A stretch of 64,000 nt of DNA from Rhexocercosporidium sp. MPI-PUGE-AT-0058 (taxonomy: Eukaryota > Ascomycota > Leotiomycetes > Helotiales), in the NCBI GenBank assembly GCA_020746875.1, contig JAGTJL010000016.1:868001-932000 (forward strand). Reading direction: 5' to 3'. Made by a program: the position numbers and the translations under genes. The stretch's first letter is position 1, and the number at the start of each line of letters is the position of its first letter. Shown one piece after another: positions 1-10,546 of this stretch. The notes below the pieces were generated by a model that saw only the letters and a list, made by a program, of their open reading frames with translations, was not told the origin of the DNA and searched no databases.

Positions 1-417
1 CCCCGAGGTAGCAGCGGCTCTCAAAATGATGGCGTACGTTGTGGAGTGGGGAGAGCGTAAGTAGCATATCTCATCACTTAGTAGGAGCACTTGACTGACA
101 ATATTACAGTTTGCACAAAGTTTGACAAAAATGGCAATCCCATGATGAAGGCAAGTCCTGATCCATCCCGCAAGGAGTTCAACAAGCGGATGGCAGAGGA
201 GATCTACCAGGAGAAAAAGGCGCGCAAGGAGGCCGAGGAGGCGGAGGAGGCCAGATGGGCGGCGCTTGTGGAGGAGAGATTCCAGGCGATGACTGGTGAG
301 AAGAAGGAGAGAGAGATCGCGAGATGCGCGGCGGTTGAGAAGGAGAGAGCAGCGTATGAGGAGGAGGACGCGAAGAAGTGGGCTCATGACCCCTTTTGGC
401 GGGGGATGTTAGGTTGA
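1..417 (+). CDS. 3' end of an unidentified charged, Lys/Glu-rich protein (5'-truncated by window edge)
   Basis: The final exon has no usable ATG near its start. Instead an intron at 57-109 fits well (donor GTAAGT, branch TTGACTGAC, acceptor TTACAG). Upstream, frame 2 is open from the window edge to base 56, so the visible exons are 1-56 and 110-417. They join in frame to give a protein ending in a long Lys/Glu/Ala/Arg-rich, probably coiled-coil helix and finishing DPFWRGMLG. Two consecutive ATGs at 26-31 could be the start, but the open frame to base 2 suggests the gene continues upstream. I do not recognise a family. No shift in base usage or frame break is seen. Confidence 0.6.
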
Positions 418-1084
418 TGTTGCTGGCCGGTACTCCAGAGAGTCTGTGGACAGACTAAGGAAAGGATCGATCAAGATATGGGCAAGCCATATAGGAGCGG
501 AGGATGTATCCGGCACTCCAGAAATCCTTGGACGGGCTGATGCGCAGAGTCAATGTGAGAGCCACGACGATACCAGGTCACGCTATCACGAGCGAGTACC
601 GAAGAGTGAGTTCGTTGGATTCCATAGGACATGTCTGGATACCTTTCCTTTATTTTCTTTGTCTTTTTCTGATTTTCGATTTTCTTTTTCTTCGATTATC
701 TTCTTGTATTTCATTGAGCGCGGGTTTTTGGGAGTTTGCGTTGCATTGGGCGTTATGGGCATTGTGAATTTTACTTGGCAAAAGTACGGAAAGAACAAAG
801 GCAGGGTAGACAAACGCACGATCAGTCTATAAACTTGGGTCATAGACTCTACAACAATGAAGGCAATCAGTAAACTAGAATGACTTCCCTCTCTCCATTA
901 TTTTCCTGTGAATCAACTTCTTGCTCGTGCTTGCTATGATATCGTTTTGTGTTGGTGTTTTATCAAGGTCCCTAAGTGCTATGCCTTCGTCGAGTAGCCT
1001 CCAGTCAACATCTAGACTAGTGGCGCCTCGATGATGACGTTTCCATGAGGGCGGACTCCTTGTAGGTGATGGTGCTGCAGGAAG
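418..1084. other. Intergenic, convergent 3' regions
   Basis: The stretch lies between the end of the first gene and the stop of the betaine-lipid synthase, which converge. It has T-rich runs near 650-710. The open frames here lack recognisable motifs and overlap each other on both strands, so I see no gene. Confidence 0.5.
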
Positions 1085-3816
1085 TCAGATCTCAAGGGAT
1101 TCGAGATCTACTGAGCTAGGGCGAGGGGCTCCTAGAGTCGAAGGGCTGACAGCCTCGACTTTGGTGAGTAACCAGCAGGAAGCATACATGTTGACTCTAT
1201 TGAGAATTAGCAACTTGGTATTACCAAGGCAAATGTTAAAAAAGGGAACTAACCTGTCAATACAAGCGCCAGCGATTCTAGCACGCACTCTTTTCCCTTG
1301 GAAACCAAGAGCCTCGAATCGCGACACATACCAAGGCTTCAGAGCTGCGCTCCTCAACAGAACTCTCCCTCCCATCTTGAGCGCACGATTCAACTTCTCA
1401 ATCTGCCTCTCTGCTTCCACAGATCCAGGATCAAACCAATCCATACTATCCATAACCACTGCGACCGTCAGCGTACCAGGCGCAAGTCTAGAGACAACCT
1501 CATTGATCTCATCGGTGTGGATCCGCAAACCGTTGAAGGCATTACCCTTCGAGAGTTTCTGGTGTGACTTGGGTTGCAGATAATCAGGGTGGCAGCGGTG
1601 CGAATAGCTTCCCTTCAGACAGACGAGATAATACGGGTTATCTTCACCGATCAAGGAGTTGTTGATGACAGGGTCGAGCGTTTGCACCATGTATTCCCAA
1701 ACAGCTTTCCCACGACTGGAATTAAGCTCTTTCTCGGAGTGACCAAGTGGGCTTGCGTCTGCTGGACCCTCAGAGATCGACTCAGAGGCCAAGTGGTCGG
1801 CTTCGAGCATGGCGAGCTGGTTGTGTGGTACTCCTAGGGCTGTCCAGAGGAATTTTTCTTGTGAGACGACGAGGTAAGAGAATATACGGGACATGATGAT
1901 AGGTCGGATCTTGGTGGTCCAGATCTCGCGCTGCTCGTTGAGGGTTTTGGCGGCTAGGAGAGCGGTGATTTGCTTGCTGAAGCGGAGAGTCGTGGCTAGG
2001 AGACGGATGACTCGGATGGCATGTCTGGAACCACCTGTTTCATACAGTCCCTTTCCGCGCGAAGATGTAAAGACGTGAGTGTTGTTTAGCCAGTATTGGA
2101 AGGCACGAGACGACATGTGCGGCGAGAGTCTTGAAATCAGAAGCTCGCGGAAGTTGGGGTGTTTGCCTTGTCCGAAGAGCTTCCAGACGTCGGCGTAGGG
2201 GAGTGCGGTGAAAGCTGCGACTTTCAGCTCGAGTAGATGGTTTTGATTCGGATTGAGATCTACGGCGTGGATTCGAGCGGGGGAGTTGAGTGCGTACGAG
2301 AGGATGTTGTCGCCTGCTGAGGTGATGGCGAGGACTACATCTGAGGATGTGAGCTTCAGCAGTCGGTGGTCAACTCGCGTGTCTTCCCAAGTAAAGGCGT
2401 AGATAAATTCATGGCCGAATTGAGTGTGTTTCTTGAGCTGGTCGTCATAGTGGATACGCCAGTGGTGGTTTTGATAGAAGAATGAAGGAAGGGGAAGATT
2501 GGCTGAGAGATTGATAATTGCGGCGTCGTATGCTTTCGATCTCAACTCAGGAGGAGTGACTTTCTCGACTGTCCGTGAAAGAGCACTGGTGTGATTCATT
2601 GGCAAGAGATATGGTGATTCAGTTGCGGCTGCATCCAAGCGTTCCACAATCTCGTGGGGATAATTTGGCGAGCTAGATGTTGAGGGCCGTTTCGGAGACC
2701 CAATCCAAACATAGTAAGGAATGGAACCAAGGAGGACATTTCGTGAGTCGGCGCTGAGAACGGTACCGAATCGGTACTCGAGGTAGTCTCTACGACCGGC
2801 CTCAAGGCCAACTCGATCAACATCAAACCAGGCTCTCCAAAACAGTCGTCCGAACCAGTTAACGTGACGATTAATCATTCCGCCTGTGTAGTTTCTACAG
2901 CTCAAGTCTACAATGGACTGGACATAGAAGTCAACAACTCCAATTATGCCAGTAGAAGCTAGCAGGGACGTGAGAGAGTCAATCACAGAGTAGAAGTCGG
3001 GCTATCATCGTCAGCTAGGAATCTCCGAAAGAACAGTTTTACTTACCATCATGGATAAACTGTAGGACAGAGTGATGAGATCAGCTCCACCAACACTGGC
3101 ACTCTCTTCCGAGAAGTAGTTTGGTGGGAGAGTGAAACCAATATCGCTGCCAACATGCTCAACATTCTCATGATCTTCCAGACGAAATGTTCTCGCGTCC
3201 TGGCAGACAACTTTCACATTCTTCCATCCTAGACGTGCGAATCGCTTTCGAGCTACGTCGCAGAGCGAGGGAGAGAAATCGACGAGGTAGACGCTTGAGA
3301 AGAAGTTCTCGACATCGACATATTCGGACATGGCTTCGATGTTCCAGCCGGTACCTCCACCGATCTGCGAATAGAGAGGTTAGTTGACTGCGACTTCGCA
3401 TGATTGGAAGCTGGGGTACTCACGTCGACCCAAATACGCTTCGGGTCATGTGTTCGCTCCCTGGCAGCCTTTTGCACCAGCTGGGCAGCGACTAAGCCAA
3501 GCATGTCTTCACGGCCACGCAGCAGTCTCTTTCTAGTCGCGTCATACACACCAGCTTGCGCCTTGTAGAAGCTCTCAAGAGCATCTTGCTGACCATTTCC
3601 AGTACCATCACCGGTATGCGGCTTCAAGAATGAAGCATAGAAAAAGCGCAAAAACGACCCGAAAGCCGTGAGATCTTCATCTTCGACTTTCTTTGATGTC
3701 GAAGAACGGAAGGTTGCGGCGAAGATAACGCCTATGAGGAGAACGAGTGCTACTCCTACGATGATGATTTGGGTGTGGGGATCCCTGGCGATGATGCTAG
3801 GGGTAAGAGAAGCCAT
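1085..3816 (-). CDS. bta1: Betaine-lipid (DGTS) synthase, BtaB-BtaA fusion
   Basis: Probable exons 3424-3816, 3047-3364, 1254-3001 and 1085-1196 sum to 2,571 bp (856 residues), all junctions in frame. Residues ~17-36 form a membrane anchor. The N-terminal half is a class I SAM methyltransferase: motif VDIGGGTGWN spans the first exon junction at ~130-139, and SLSMM-PDFYSV spans the second. The C-terminal half resembles BtaA (3-amino-3-carboxypropyl transferase), with ITSAGDNILSYAL at ~463 followed by VDLNP, and ends near ACIDR-VNMYASCW, which requires the last intron (1197-1253). The family transfers the aminocarboxypropyl group of SAM to diacylglycerol and trimethylates it, giving DGTS, a phosphate-free substitute for phosphatidylcholine usually made under phosphate limitation. 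The BtaB-then-BtaA order is the eukaryotic fusion arrangement. All core motifs are present, so it should be active. Confidence 0.93.
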
Positions 3817-5787
3817 GGTACTCTCTCATTGCTAGTTGAATGAGAAATGGGGTGAAGTAGTTGATACTGTGCAGAGAAATTGAGAGACTTAAAAGAAGAA
3901 GAAGTACGAAGGAAAGTGAGAGGGAGAAGGGAGAGAATGATATATTCCTAGCTAGTTCGGCATCTGAAGTCTCTCGACCCCTCATGCAGATGCACGCTGC
4001 CCCTACAAAGTACATCATTGTCTCAGCATGGGCCTATGCCAACGTTTTCGACCTATCATAGCAGCACATGGGCTTCGACCGAATAAGGGTCTTGCGGGTC
4101 TTGCATGGAGGGGCATGTAGGATTGGCGTTCCACAGCGCTAGACGCGCCTTTGTTGCGGATTGAAGATTGATAGATTGGTGGAATACTGTATGAGTATAG
4201 CTTGACAACCAAGGGTAGTCCATCATTGACGAGTTAGCTCAGGATATGTCTCGATATTCAGGACCAGCATGAAAGTACTCCGTCTTCGGATGCGTCAGCA
4301 GGTTCAGCACTTTGTCCTTTGACCAGAGAAGCATCGGAACAGCGATCATTCAGTTGACGATGGCTCGAGTGGACGGCCCTGATTGGATATGATAGATCAT
4401 AGTTAACATGTGGGTGAGAGCATTGGTGTTGCAGGTGTCTGGATGAGAGATGTGGTTGAAAGTCAATTCAGGGTGTCGCTTGTAGTAGCCAATCATGGTA
4501 CGACAAGGTCCCACGCTTAATTCTCGGTGATGGTTATTGGCCATGCAACACTGGCACGTTCAGGGCCACCAGCAACGTACAAAGTAGATTGAGAGTTGTC
4601 TCGGTTCACTCCTCCTGAGTGAGGCCTATGTCTTGCATAATTTATTTCGGGCTCGGGCTCGGGCGAAGACGGTTGAAACTTGCGATATAAGATGGAACCA
4701 CGTGACGCAGCCTATGTTGTTTACTCTAGATGCTCGCTTAAGCATGGAACTCAAGGGAGGACCATGACTATGCTATAAGGTTCAGTAAGCCCAGCGAGTC
4801 TGAATGCACCATCGTCGGGGTAACAGTCCATCCTATCTTCCTTTCTTCCTTCAATGCCCCAACCTGCCGAGCTCAATTTCCACATCACTTATGAAATGGC
4901 TTCCCAAGTTCTATTTCTTCGAACACCCTCCTCGATTGCTGCACTTCTGACGACATCTCTAGTTCGACACCTCAATTCAGATTTAGAATTTCATTCAACA
5001 CGATAATGTGCACTTCCAACGCATGTTACCTCTTCCCCATGCTTAATTCTAGCCGAACCCCTCACATGAAGGGCTTGATCTAGAGTATCTTAGGAAGGTA
5101 TCTCGCTGGTTGTGGAGTTTGAAGTTGGAAGGTGGAGTATCGAGAGTAGGATCTTCGAGGAGGAGGTCGGTATAAGGGAGATGACCGAGTCAATGAAGGC
5201 GGTGACTGAGGGTTTGAGTCTGGAGGGCGGAGGGACGTTTGGTGAGAGGTGCCGAGGAAGGCGTCTTTACACGCATGAGGTCTTCGACGGGACATTCTGG
5301 TAAGGGGTTTCAATCAGTTTTGAGAGCGTAGCAACAAGTGTAGATGAGCAGAAAACTCTTAGCATATCGTTACTACAGGCGTAAATCGATGTAAACGAAT
5401 TCAACGGCAGTGCATGGATGAGAGTTTCGAGGAGAGCTAAGTATGCATCTTCCTTTCGTCATGCTGGATAGTGCATACCGAATAATGTGGAGAAAATGTT
5501 ACCCACATGTCTGTTGGGAATCAGTTTCGATCAATAAGGGAGAAGGCTTTGAGAAACTGTAATCATTAATGTATCATGGCTCTACTGTCAGAAATTCAGG
5601 CACAATATTGTGTAGTCATTCAAGAACGTACACATCCAAAACTCATCGCGTGTTCAAGGTCTAATCCCAAATATTTATTGATAGCAGCAACTTTCTATCC
5701 TCACTCGCTTAGACTTCTTAAGAGCCCAAGCCATTTCATTTTTCGTACGCCAGACTCCAGACTTATGCCTCCTACGACTGTACAAAT
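3817..5787. other. Intergenic region, no gene seen
   Basis: About 2 kb between the 5' end of the betaine-lipid synthase and the 3' end of NOC2. It must hold the synthase promoter and 5' leader (A/G-rich tract at ~3890-3940 just upstream). A short GGGCTC repeat lies near 4650. The open frames lack protein-like composition. Confidence 0.5.
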
Positions 5788-8115
5788 CTACTCAACATCC
5801 TCCTCAGTCTCAAACCCAGCTTCAGAGTCGTCATCGACATCTTCCATACCCTCATCACTACCAGCACCAGCCTTTTCCTTCTCCCGATCCGCTTTCCGCT
5901 TTCGGTCTTCCTCTCTTCGGCCCTCCTCCAGAAGCTTAGCCTTCTCTTCTCGCTGCTTTCTCTGTCCATAGACAAATGCGCCGAGAGGAGTCTTCTCCCA
6001 GTCGAAGCCCTTGAGGAAGTTATCCACTCCCGCTCTATTGTTTGGCGCAAACTCGACCTTCGCTCTGTGCTGCTCGATGAATTTGGCATTGGCTTCGATC
6101 TTCTGCATCAAGAGGATAAAGACAGAGTTGACTTTGATGTTCTTGTTTCCAGTACTCTTGTTGCCTGCATCCTTCAACCAGCGCTTCAGCATCACAATGA
6201 CTGGTAAGGCTAGCTCTGGGAACGCGATGCTTGTTGACCAGAGCACGAAGAATTCAGACAGCAATTCGGCGACTTGCTCTCCAACACCGTCTTGGTACAC
6301 TCTTGTCCTCAGGTATGACTTCTGTGCCTTGTAATTCGAGGCAAAGTCGAGACCCTTGAGCGTGCTTGGCTTTGCAGGCTTCTTCATCTCGTTGGAGTTC
6401 AGCACTTCGAGTAATGCTGAAGCTAATGGGATATATGTCCCGGTTGCTCGAGACAGTCTGAGAAGCGACCTCATTAGGTGGAATCGGAGGGGGAAATATG
6501 TAGACGTGGGAATGAGACGCATAGCTCCGAGCGTGACTTGCACGGTGGGGTAGATCAATGGTCGTAAGTCGGACTCCTTGCCATTCTCAGCTTCCTTTAC
6601 AGGACTGCAATGCTCGGACAATACGCATGACCAAAAATCCAATGAGTGTACGTATTGCCAGTTGTAAACAGTTTTATAGGATTCTTGCTGGTTGTTTGTG
6701 ATGCTGTTTCTGAGATGAATGGCAAGTTGGCGAATGAATGTAAAGCCGGTGGCATAGCCAACTCCCGGATCAATTCCCCAGAGTTCTGCGGCCGAGTTCT
6801 TCATCAGATTGATTCCTTGGATCGTGTGCACTGTAGTGCTTCGACTTCCGGTGATCAATCCTTGGTATACTGTTTTCAGAACAGCTTCCCTCAATCCTGG
6901 ATCTCCAATAACCGCCAAACGTCGGACTACGAGAAACGCTGTGATTCGTGTTGCTTCGTCGCTTGAAGAATCAGACCAGATGTTGACAACGGTTTTGACA
7001 ATATTCTTGAGAAGCTTCTTGAAAGAAAGGAGGTATGGGAGAAGCGGGGTGACGGAGGCAAGTGTGAGTTTGAGAGTTGGAGCATCGGATAAGGCGGTAA
7101 GGAGGTGGTGTACGGAGGATGTGTATGATTTGAGGAGGGCTGTGAGGGTCTTGAATTTCTTCGAATCCGTTGAAACCCGAACCTTTCCAGCTGCAGTCTC
7201 CTTGACAGGAATGTGGTGATTGAGAACCTCGGGAACGTATTGGAGGGCCGTAACAAGCAATTCGTGGTATACTTGAGAGTTCGAAATGGTGTATTTATAT
7301 TCCTTCCCATCATCCTCATTGACATGCGCCGCTGCTCTAAAGGCAAGGACTACCTGGCGCATTGCGCGCAGAGAGTGTTGCTCCTTCATAGCCTTCGTCC
7401 ATTTGGCGACCATCTCTTTTGTCAGCTCTGAAGCATCTTCGGCTTCCTCCTCGGACGCCTCTTCTTCCAGAACTTCCTCGACCGGCGCCTTCTTGGACTT
7501 CTTTTTCTTCTTTTTCGGCTGCTCATCTTCGCTCGCACTCAGATCATCCACCTCTGCCAGATCTGCATTGTCATCAAAATCGAGTGCCTCTGGGTCGTTC
7601 TCCTTCAAATATTTGTAGAATTCCGGGTCCTTGCTTGCCAATGCATCCATGGCACTTTTGCTCATCCCAATATCGTCTTCAGCCTCGCTCCCATCTTCGC
7701 TATCGCTCAACACAGGCGCCTCCTCGAATAATGCTTCCGATGAATCGTCATCCTCCACCTCGGCGTGCGATCGTTTCCTCTTGCCCAATTTCTCGGGAAC
7801 TGCTTTCGATTTGGATTTGGATTTGGATTTGGACTGCGATTTCTTTGCAAGCTTTTCAGGAATCTCGAATCCGCCCTGGAAGAAGTCGTCCACATTCATC
7901 TTTCCAAAAGGATCTTCCTTGACAGGTGCCTTTTCCTTGGATTCCTCCTCCCCGCCCTTTCCCTCGAATTCTGCATCTTTCGCATTCCTGGCTTGTCGTT
8001 TGGCCTTGACCTGATTGCGCTGCTTAATCTTTGCGCCAGCCTTTCTCTTTTCAAGGGTATCCTTGAGATGATTCTTCTCGAATTTACGAGTGGCCTTCTT
8101 CGAATTTTTGGCCAT
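5788..8115 (-). CDS. NOC2: Nucleolar complex protein 2 (Noc2), ribosome biogenesis
   Basis: A single exon encodes 775 residues. The start MAKNSKKATRKFEKNHLKD, the basic first 60 residues and the acidic/Lys-rich low-complexity segment (~30-230) are typical of Noc2. The conserved helical-repeat core follows (MVAKWTKAM, WGIDPGVGY, SLDFWSCVLSEHC), with a charged C-terminal tail. Noc2 forms heterodimers with Noc1 and Noc3 that escort pre-60S particles from nucleolus to nucleoplasm. A hexanucleotide run at ~7809-7833 encodes a KS repeat in the N-terminal linker. The start ATG lies about 206 bp from the VPS28 start on the opposite strand, so the two probably share a promoter. Yeast Noc2 is about 710 residues, so the length fits. 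Confidence 0.93.
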   Translation of the reverse strand: MAKNSKKATRKFEKNHLKDTLEKRKAGAKIKQRNQVKAKRQARNAKDAEFEGKGGEEESKEKAPVKEDPFGKMNVDDFFQGGFEIPEKLAKKSQSKSKSKSKSKAVPEKLGKRKRSHAEVEDDDSSEALFEEAPVLSDSEDGSEAEDDIGMSKSAMDALASKDPEFYKYLKENDPEALDFDDNADLAEVDDLSASEDEQPKKKKKKSKKAPVEEVLEEEASEEEAEDASELTKEMVAKWTKAMKEQHSLRAMRQVVLAFRAAAHVNEDDGKEYKYTISNSQVYHELLVTALQYVPEVLNHHIPVKETAAGKVRVSTDSKKFKTLTALLKSYTSSVHHLLTALSDAPTLKLTLASVTPLLPYLLSFKKLLKNIVKTVVNIWSDSSSDEATRITAFLVVRRLAVIGDPGLREAVLKTVYQGLITGSRSTTVHTIQGINLMKNSAAELWGIDPGVGYATGFTFIRQLAIHLRNSITNNQQESYKTVYNWQYVHSLDFWSCVLSEHCSPVKEAENGKESDLRPLIYPTVQVTLGAMRLIPTSTYFPLRFHLMRSLLRLSRATGTYIPLASALLEVLNSNEMKKPAKPSTLKGLDFASNYKAQKSYLRTRVYQDGVGEQVAELLSEFFVLWSTSIAFPELALPVIVMLKRWLKDAGNKSTGNKNIKVNSVFILLMQKIEANAKFIEQHRAKVEFAPNNRAGVDNFLKGFDWEKTPLGAFVYGQRKQREEKAKLLEEGRREEDRKRKADREKEKAGAGSDEGMEDVDDDSEAGFETEEDVE
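7809..7833. repeat. TTTGGA hexanucleotide repeat inside NOC2
   Basis: Four to five tandem TTTGGA units, read on the minus strand as alternating Lys-Ser codons in the disordered N-terminal region of Noc2. The unit is in frame (six bases), so length variation would change only KS number. Confidence 0.85.
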
Positions 8116-8321
8116 TGTGACGTTGGGTGCTTTGCGACAATGATACTCAGGTTTGCTCTAAGATAAAAAAAAATTAGTGGAGGTCCAATAAGCTAAGCTA
8201 CTTGTAGCGATTCAAAGCTTTTTAGCGTGGGCAGAATACAGCCCCTCCGCGGCCTGGTATCAGCCTCTCAAATCCATCACCTGGGCAATGAACGGAGGAG
8301 AGTGGGATACAAAGTGGGACA
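8116..8321. promoter_or_regulatory. Shared divergent promoter NOC2 / VPS28
   Basis: About 206 bp separate the two divergent start codons and must contain both promoters. A run of nine A lies at ~8165-8173. No specific factor site is assigned. Confidence 0.6.
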
Positions 8322-9128
8322 ATGTATCCAACTCGACAGGCGTACGCGCCTACCCCCCACAGTTATATCCCAAATACGACGTTGTCTGCGACAATAAACC
8401 TTGACGAGGTAAGAGTTCCTTCAGGATTAACAAACTGATGTTAATATGAACCTCTCCAAGGAAGTCAAGCTTGCAGAGACCAGAGCGGAAAGGGATCTCC
8501 AGGACTCTCTCGCGGAAGTCTTCAGCATCATCATCACTTTGGACGAGCTAGAGAAGGCATATCTCAAAGATGCGATCTCCGAAACGGACTACACAGAGAT
8601 CTGCGATCGCTTGTTGAAGCAGTACAAACAAATCCTGGCAGACGATGCTGTTTCTCGAGAGTTTAGAGATCTGGAGACTTTCAAGAGTGCCTGGGATGTA
8701 TGTTTACCGAAGACGTACGGGGGATTTTGAATTGACTGTGGCAGATGGAAGTTCCTCGAGCAACAGAACGAATCCGAATTGGTCTCCCAAGCACCGTCAC
8801 TGCACCATCCATAAATACAACCACTGGTGGGAATGGTGGCTCGAATGGAACTTTGATTCTGGAGGCTACGCAAGACTTCATTACATTCCTCGACGCTCTC
8901 AAGCTTGGATTGCTTGCGAAAGACCAGTTGCACCCGTTGCTATCGGATGTCATACAAAGTGCGAACAAGGTCACAGACCAAGATTTTGAAGGGAGGGCAA
9001 AGATTGTGCAGTGGTTGATTGCCCTGAATCAGATGAAGGCTACAGAGGAAGTCAGTGAGGACCAAGCGCGGGAGTTGGAGTTGGATATGAATAGTGCATA
9101 TCAGGGGTTCAAGGCAACACTGAAGTGA
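8322..9128 (+). CDS. VPS28: ESCRT-I subunit Vps28
   Basis: Exons 8322-8408, 8461-8697 and 8745-9128 sum to 708 bp (235 residues). The 29-codon first exon was placed by protein continuity: it begins MYPTRQAYAPTPHSYIP and ends SATINLDE, joining through a 52-bp intron to EVKLAETRAERDL. Exon 3 begins MEVPRATERIRIGLP. The N-terminal half is the ESCRT-I core region and the C-terminal ~100 residues (FITFLDALKLGLLAKDQL...) form the four-helix bundle that contacts ESCRT-II. The complex sorts ubiquitinated cargo into multivesicular endosomes; in fungi Vps28 is also linked to ambient-pH signalling. Length matches the family (~240). An ATG inside intron 1 (near 8446) can be mistaken for the start but would drop the conserved N-terminus. 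Confidence 0.94.
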
Positions 9129-9304
9129 GATGATGGAATGAACAATTTTGCATTTGAGATGGATTTTAGTGGGCATAGCGATGGAGTTAGGGTTTGATTC
9201 GCAAAAAATTTTATTCTCGTGGCATTGAGAGAAATTCATGGGCTCCCAGAGGAAGTCGTTGGTGACGGCCAGTCTTTATCAACAACTCAGAACTTCTACG
9301 GACG

Positions 9305-10546
9305 CTATACTAAGAAGGTCCAAAAACTGGGATATACAAATTCGTCCTCAAATATCCGCCTGACCTGTTCAAGGACGAACTTCTCCACTTTTCCAACGTT
9401 CTTGAGGACCTGCTTTCCATTCTCCCTTTGCCCAATTTCACTTTCGACTTTGATCTCATGCAATAGTCCACCCATCTTCATGCCATTCGGATTGTCAACA
9501 TGCTGGTCCTCTGCTCCAATAGCGGCATAAGCGTCTTCAGGTGACAGGAAGCAGAAATGGGCTCGCTTCCTGATGTATGCCAACACAGCAACCCCGTCAA
9601 ATGACAACCCGGTGATATTCAACTTGACGGGTATCCCTACAAAACTAGGCATAGGGTAGTCGAGCAGGATCTCTGCAGTCAAAGACAGCCTTATATCTCC
9701 GGAATATCGTACTCGAAATACCGTTTGAAGATCTTCAGCTTTAGGTTCCCGAAACCGTCGCGGAGGTGAGGTAGGTTCTTCTTCGATGGTTTCATCCAAG
9801 AGGCCCTCTCTAGTCTGAGGTCTCGTTGTTGAGTTTGAGGTAGCTAATGTAGAAACGCTAGCCTTCTCTCGTAAAGCATGCGCCTGTCCATCTGCGGTTG
9901 GTGGTGGTGAGATAGAACTCCCGCTAGCTGTGTGTCGGTGCCCTCTGCCGCTTGCGTGTAGACTTGAATAGTCCGGCCATCCATGCGGTAGATGCGCGCC
10001 AGCCACTGCAGCAAGTGGTGTTTGAGTACCAGAAAGTCCAGTAGCCAGCTGGGAATGGAAGTAGTGAAGATTCGACGTGCCGCCTGGGATTCCCGGAGTG
10101 CTGACTCCTAGAAATGGACTGCCAATATCTCCGGGGTTCTGCATCGACCTCATACCTGGCAGTCGTGTGTCAATGTAGGGTGGATAATGCGTGACTTGGG
10201 AAGGTCCATTCGTTCTCTCGACTCGGTCCATTCTCCTCCGTTCTCTTAACGTCTCCTCATCTGTGGCCTTTGCCTCCCATTCACCATCCTGGCCATCTTC
10301 CTCGCCTTCTTCCCCGTAATTGTCCTCTGTCTCTTCGTAAAAATCTGGCAATGGATCACAGATGTCTTTGATCTCGATTTCCGGGGCTGTGGACCCGAAC
10401 TCGAAAGCGTGGACTTTGACACCCTTAATGAAGCGCGGAAGGGTCACTGTCTGGAACTTCTCGTGGACAAAATCCCGAATTCTCTCTGCCAAAGCGATAC
10501 CATCGGAACCAGTGGTGAGAGTCTCCCAGTTGAGATCGATGGACAT
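9305..10546 (-). CDS. MDM12: Mdm12, ERMES complex lipid-transfer subunit
   Basis: A single exon encodes 413 residues from ATG at 10546. An in-frame upstream ATG exists at 10597, but [13 protein letters not shown] is the expected Mdm12 N-terminus, so the inner start is preferred. The SMP domain is split as usual in filamentous fungi: an N-terminal part (to DPLPDFYEE, ~70), a long Pro/Ser/Gly-rich insert (~80-270), then the conserved C-terminal part ([18 protein letters not shown] ... [12 protein letters not shown]) ending [10 protein letters not shown]. The protein bridges Mmm1 and Mdm34 in the ER-mitochondria tether and carries phospholipids. Just 5' on this strand a GTGAGT lies within the leader, so a 5'-UTR intron that removes the outer ATG is possible. 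Its 3' end converges with VPS28. Confidence 0.94.
   Translation of the reverse strand: MSIDLNWETLTTGSDGIALAERIRDFVHEKFQTVTLPRFIKGVKVHAFEFGSTAPEIEIKDICDPLPDFYEETEDNYGEEGEEDGQDGEWEAKATDEETLRERRRMDRVERTNGPSQVTHYPPYIDTRLPGMRSMQNPGDIGSPFLGVSTPGIPGGTSNLHYFHSQLATGLSGTQTPLAAVAGAHLPHGWPDYSSLHASGRGHRHTASGSSISPPPTADGQAHALREKASVSTLATSNSTTRPQTREGLLDETIEEEPTSPPRRFREPKAEDLQTVFRVRYSGDIRLSLTAEILLDYPMPSFVGIPVKLNITGLSFDGVAVLAYIRKRAHFCFLSPEDAYAAIGAEDQHVDNPNGMKMGGLLHEIKVESEIGQRENGKQVLKNVGKVEKFVLEQVRRIFEDEFVYPSFWTFLV

Noticed and set aside
446..843. Overlapping open frames on both strands downstream of the first gene
   Set aside because: Low-complexity Phe/Ser-rich translations, mutually overlapping, no start context or motif; best read as 3' UTR.
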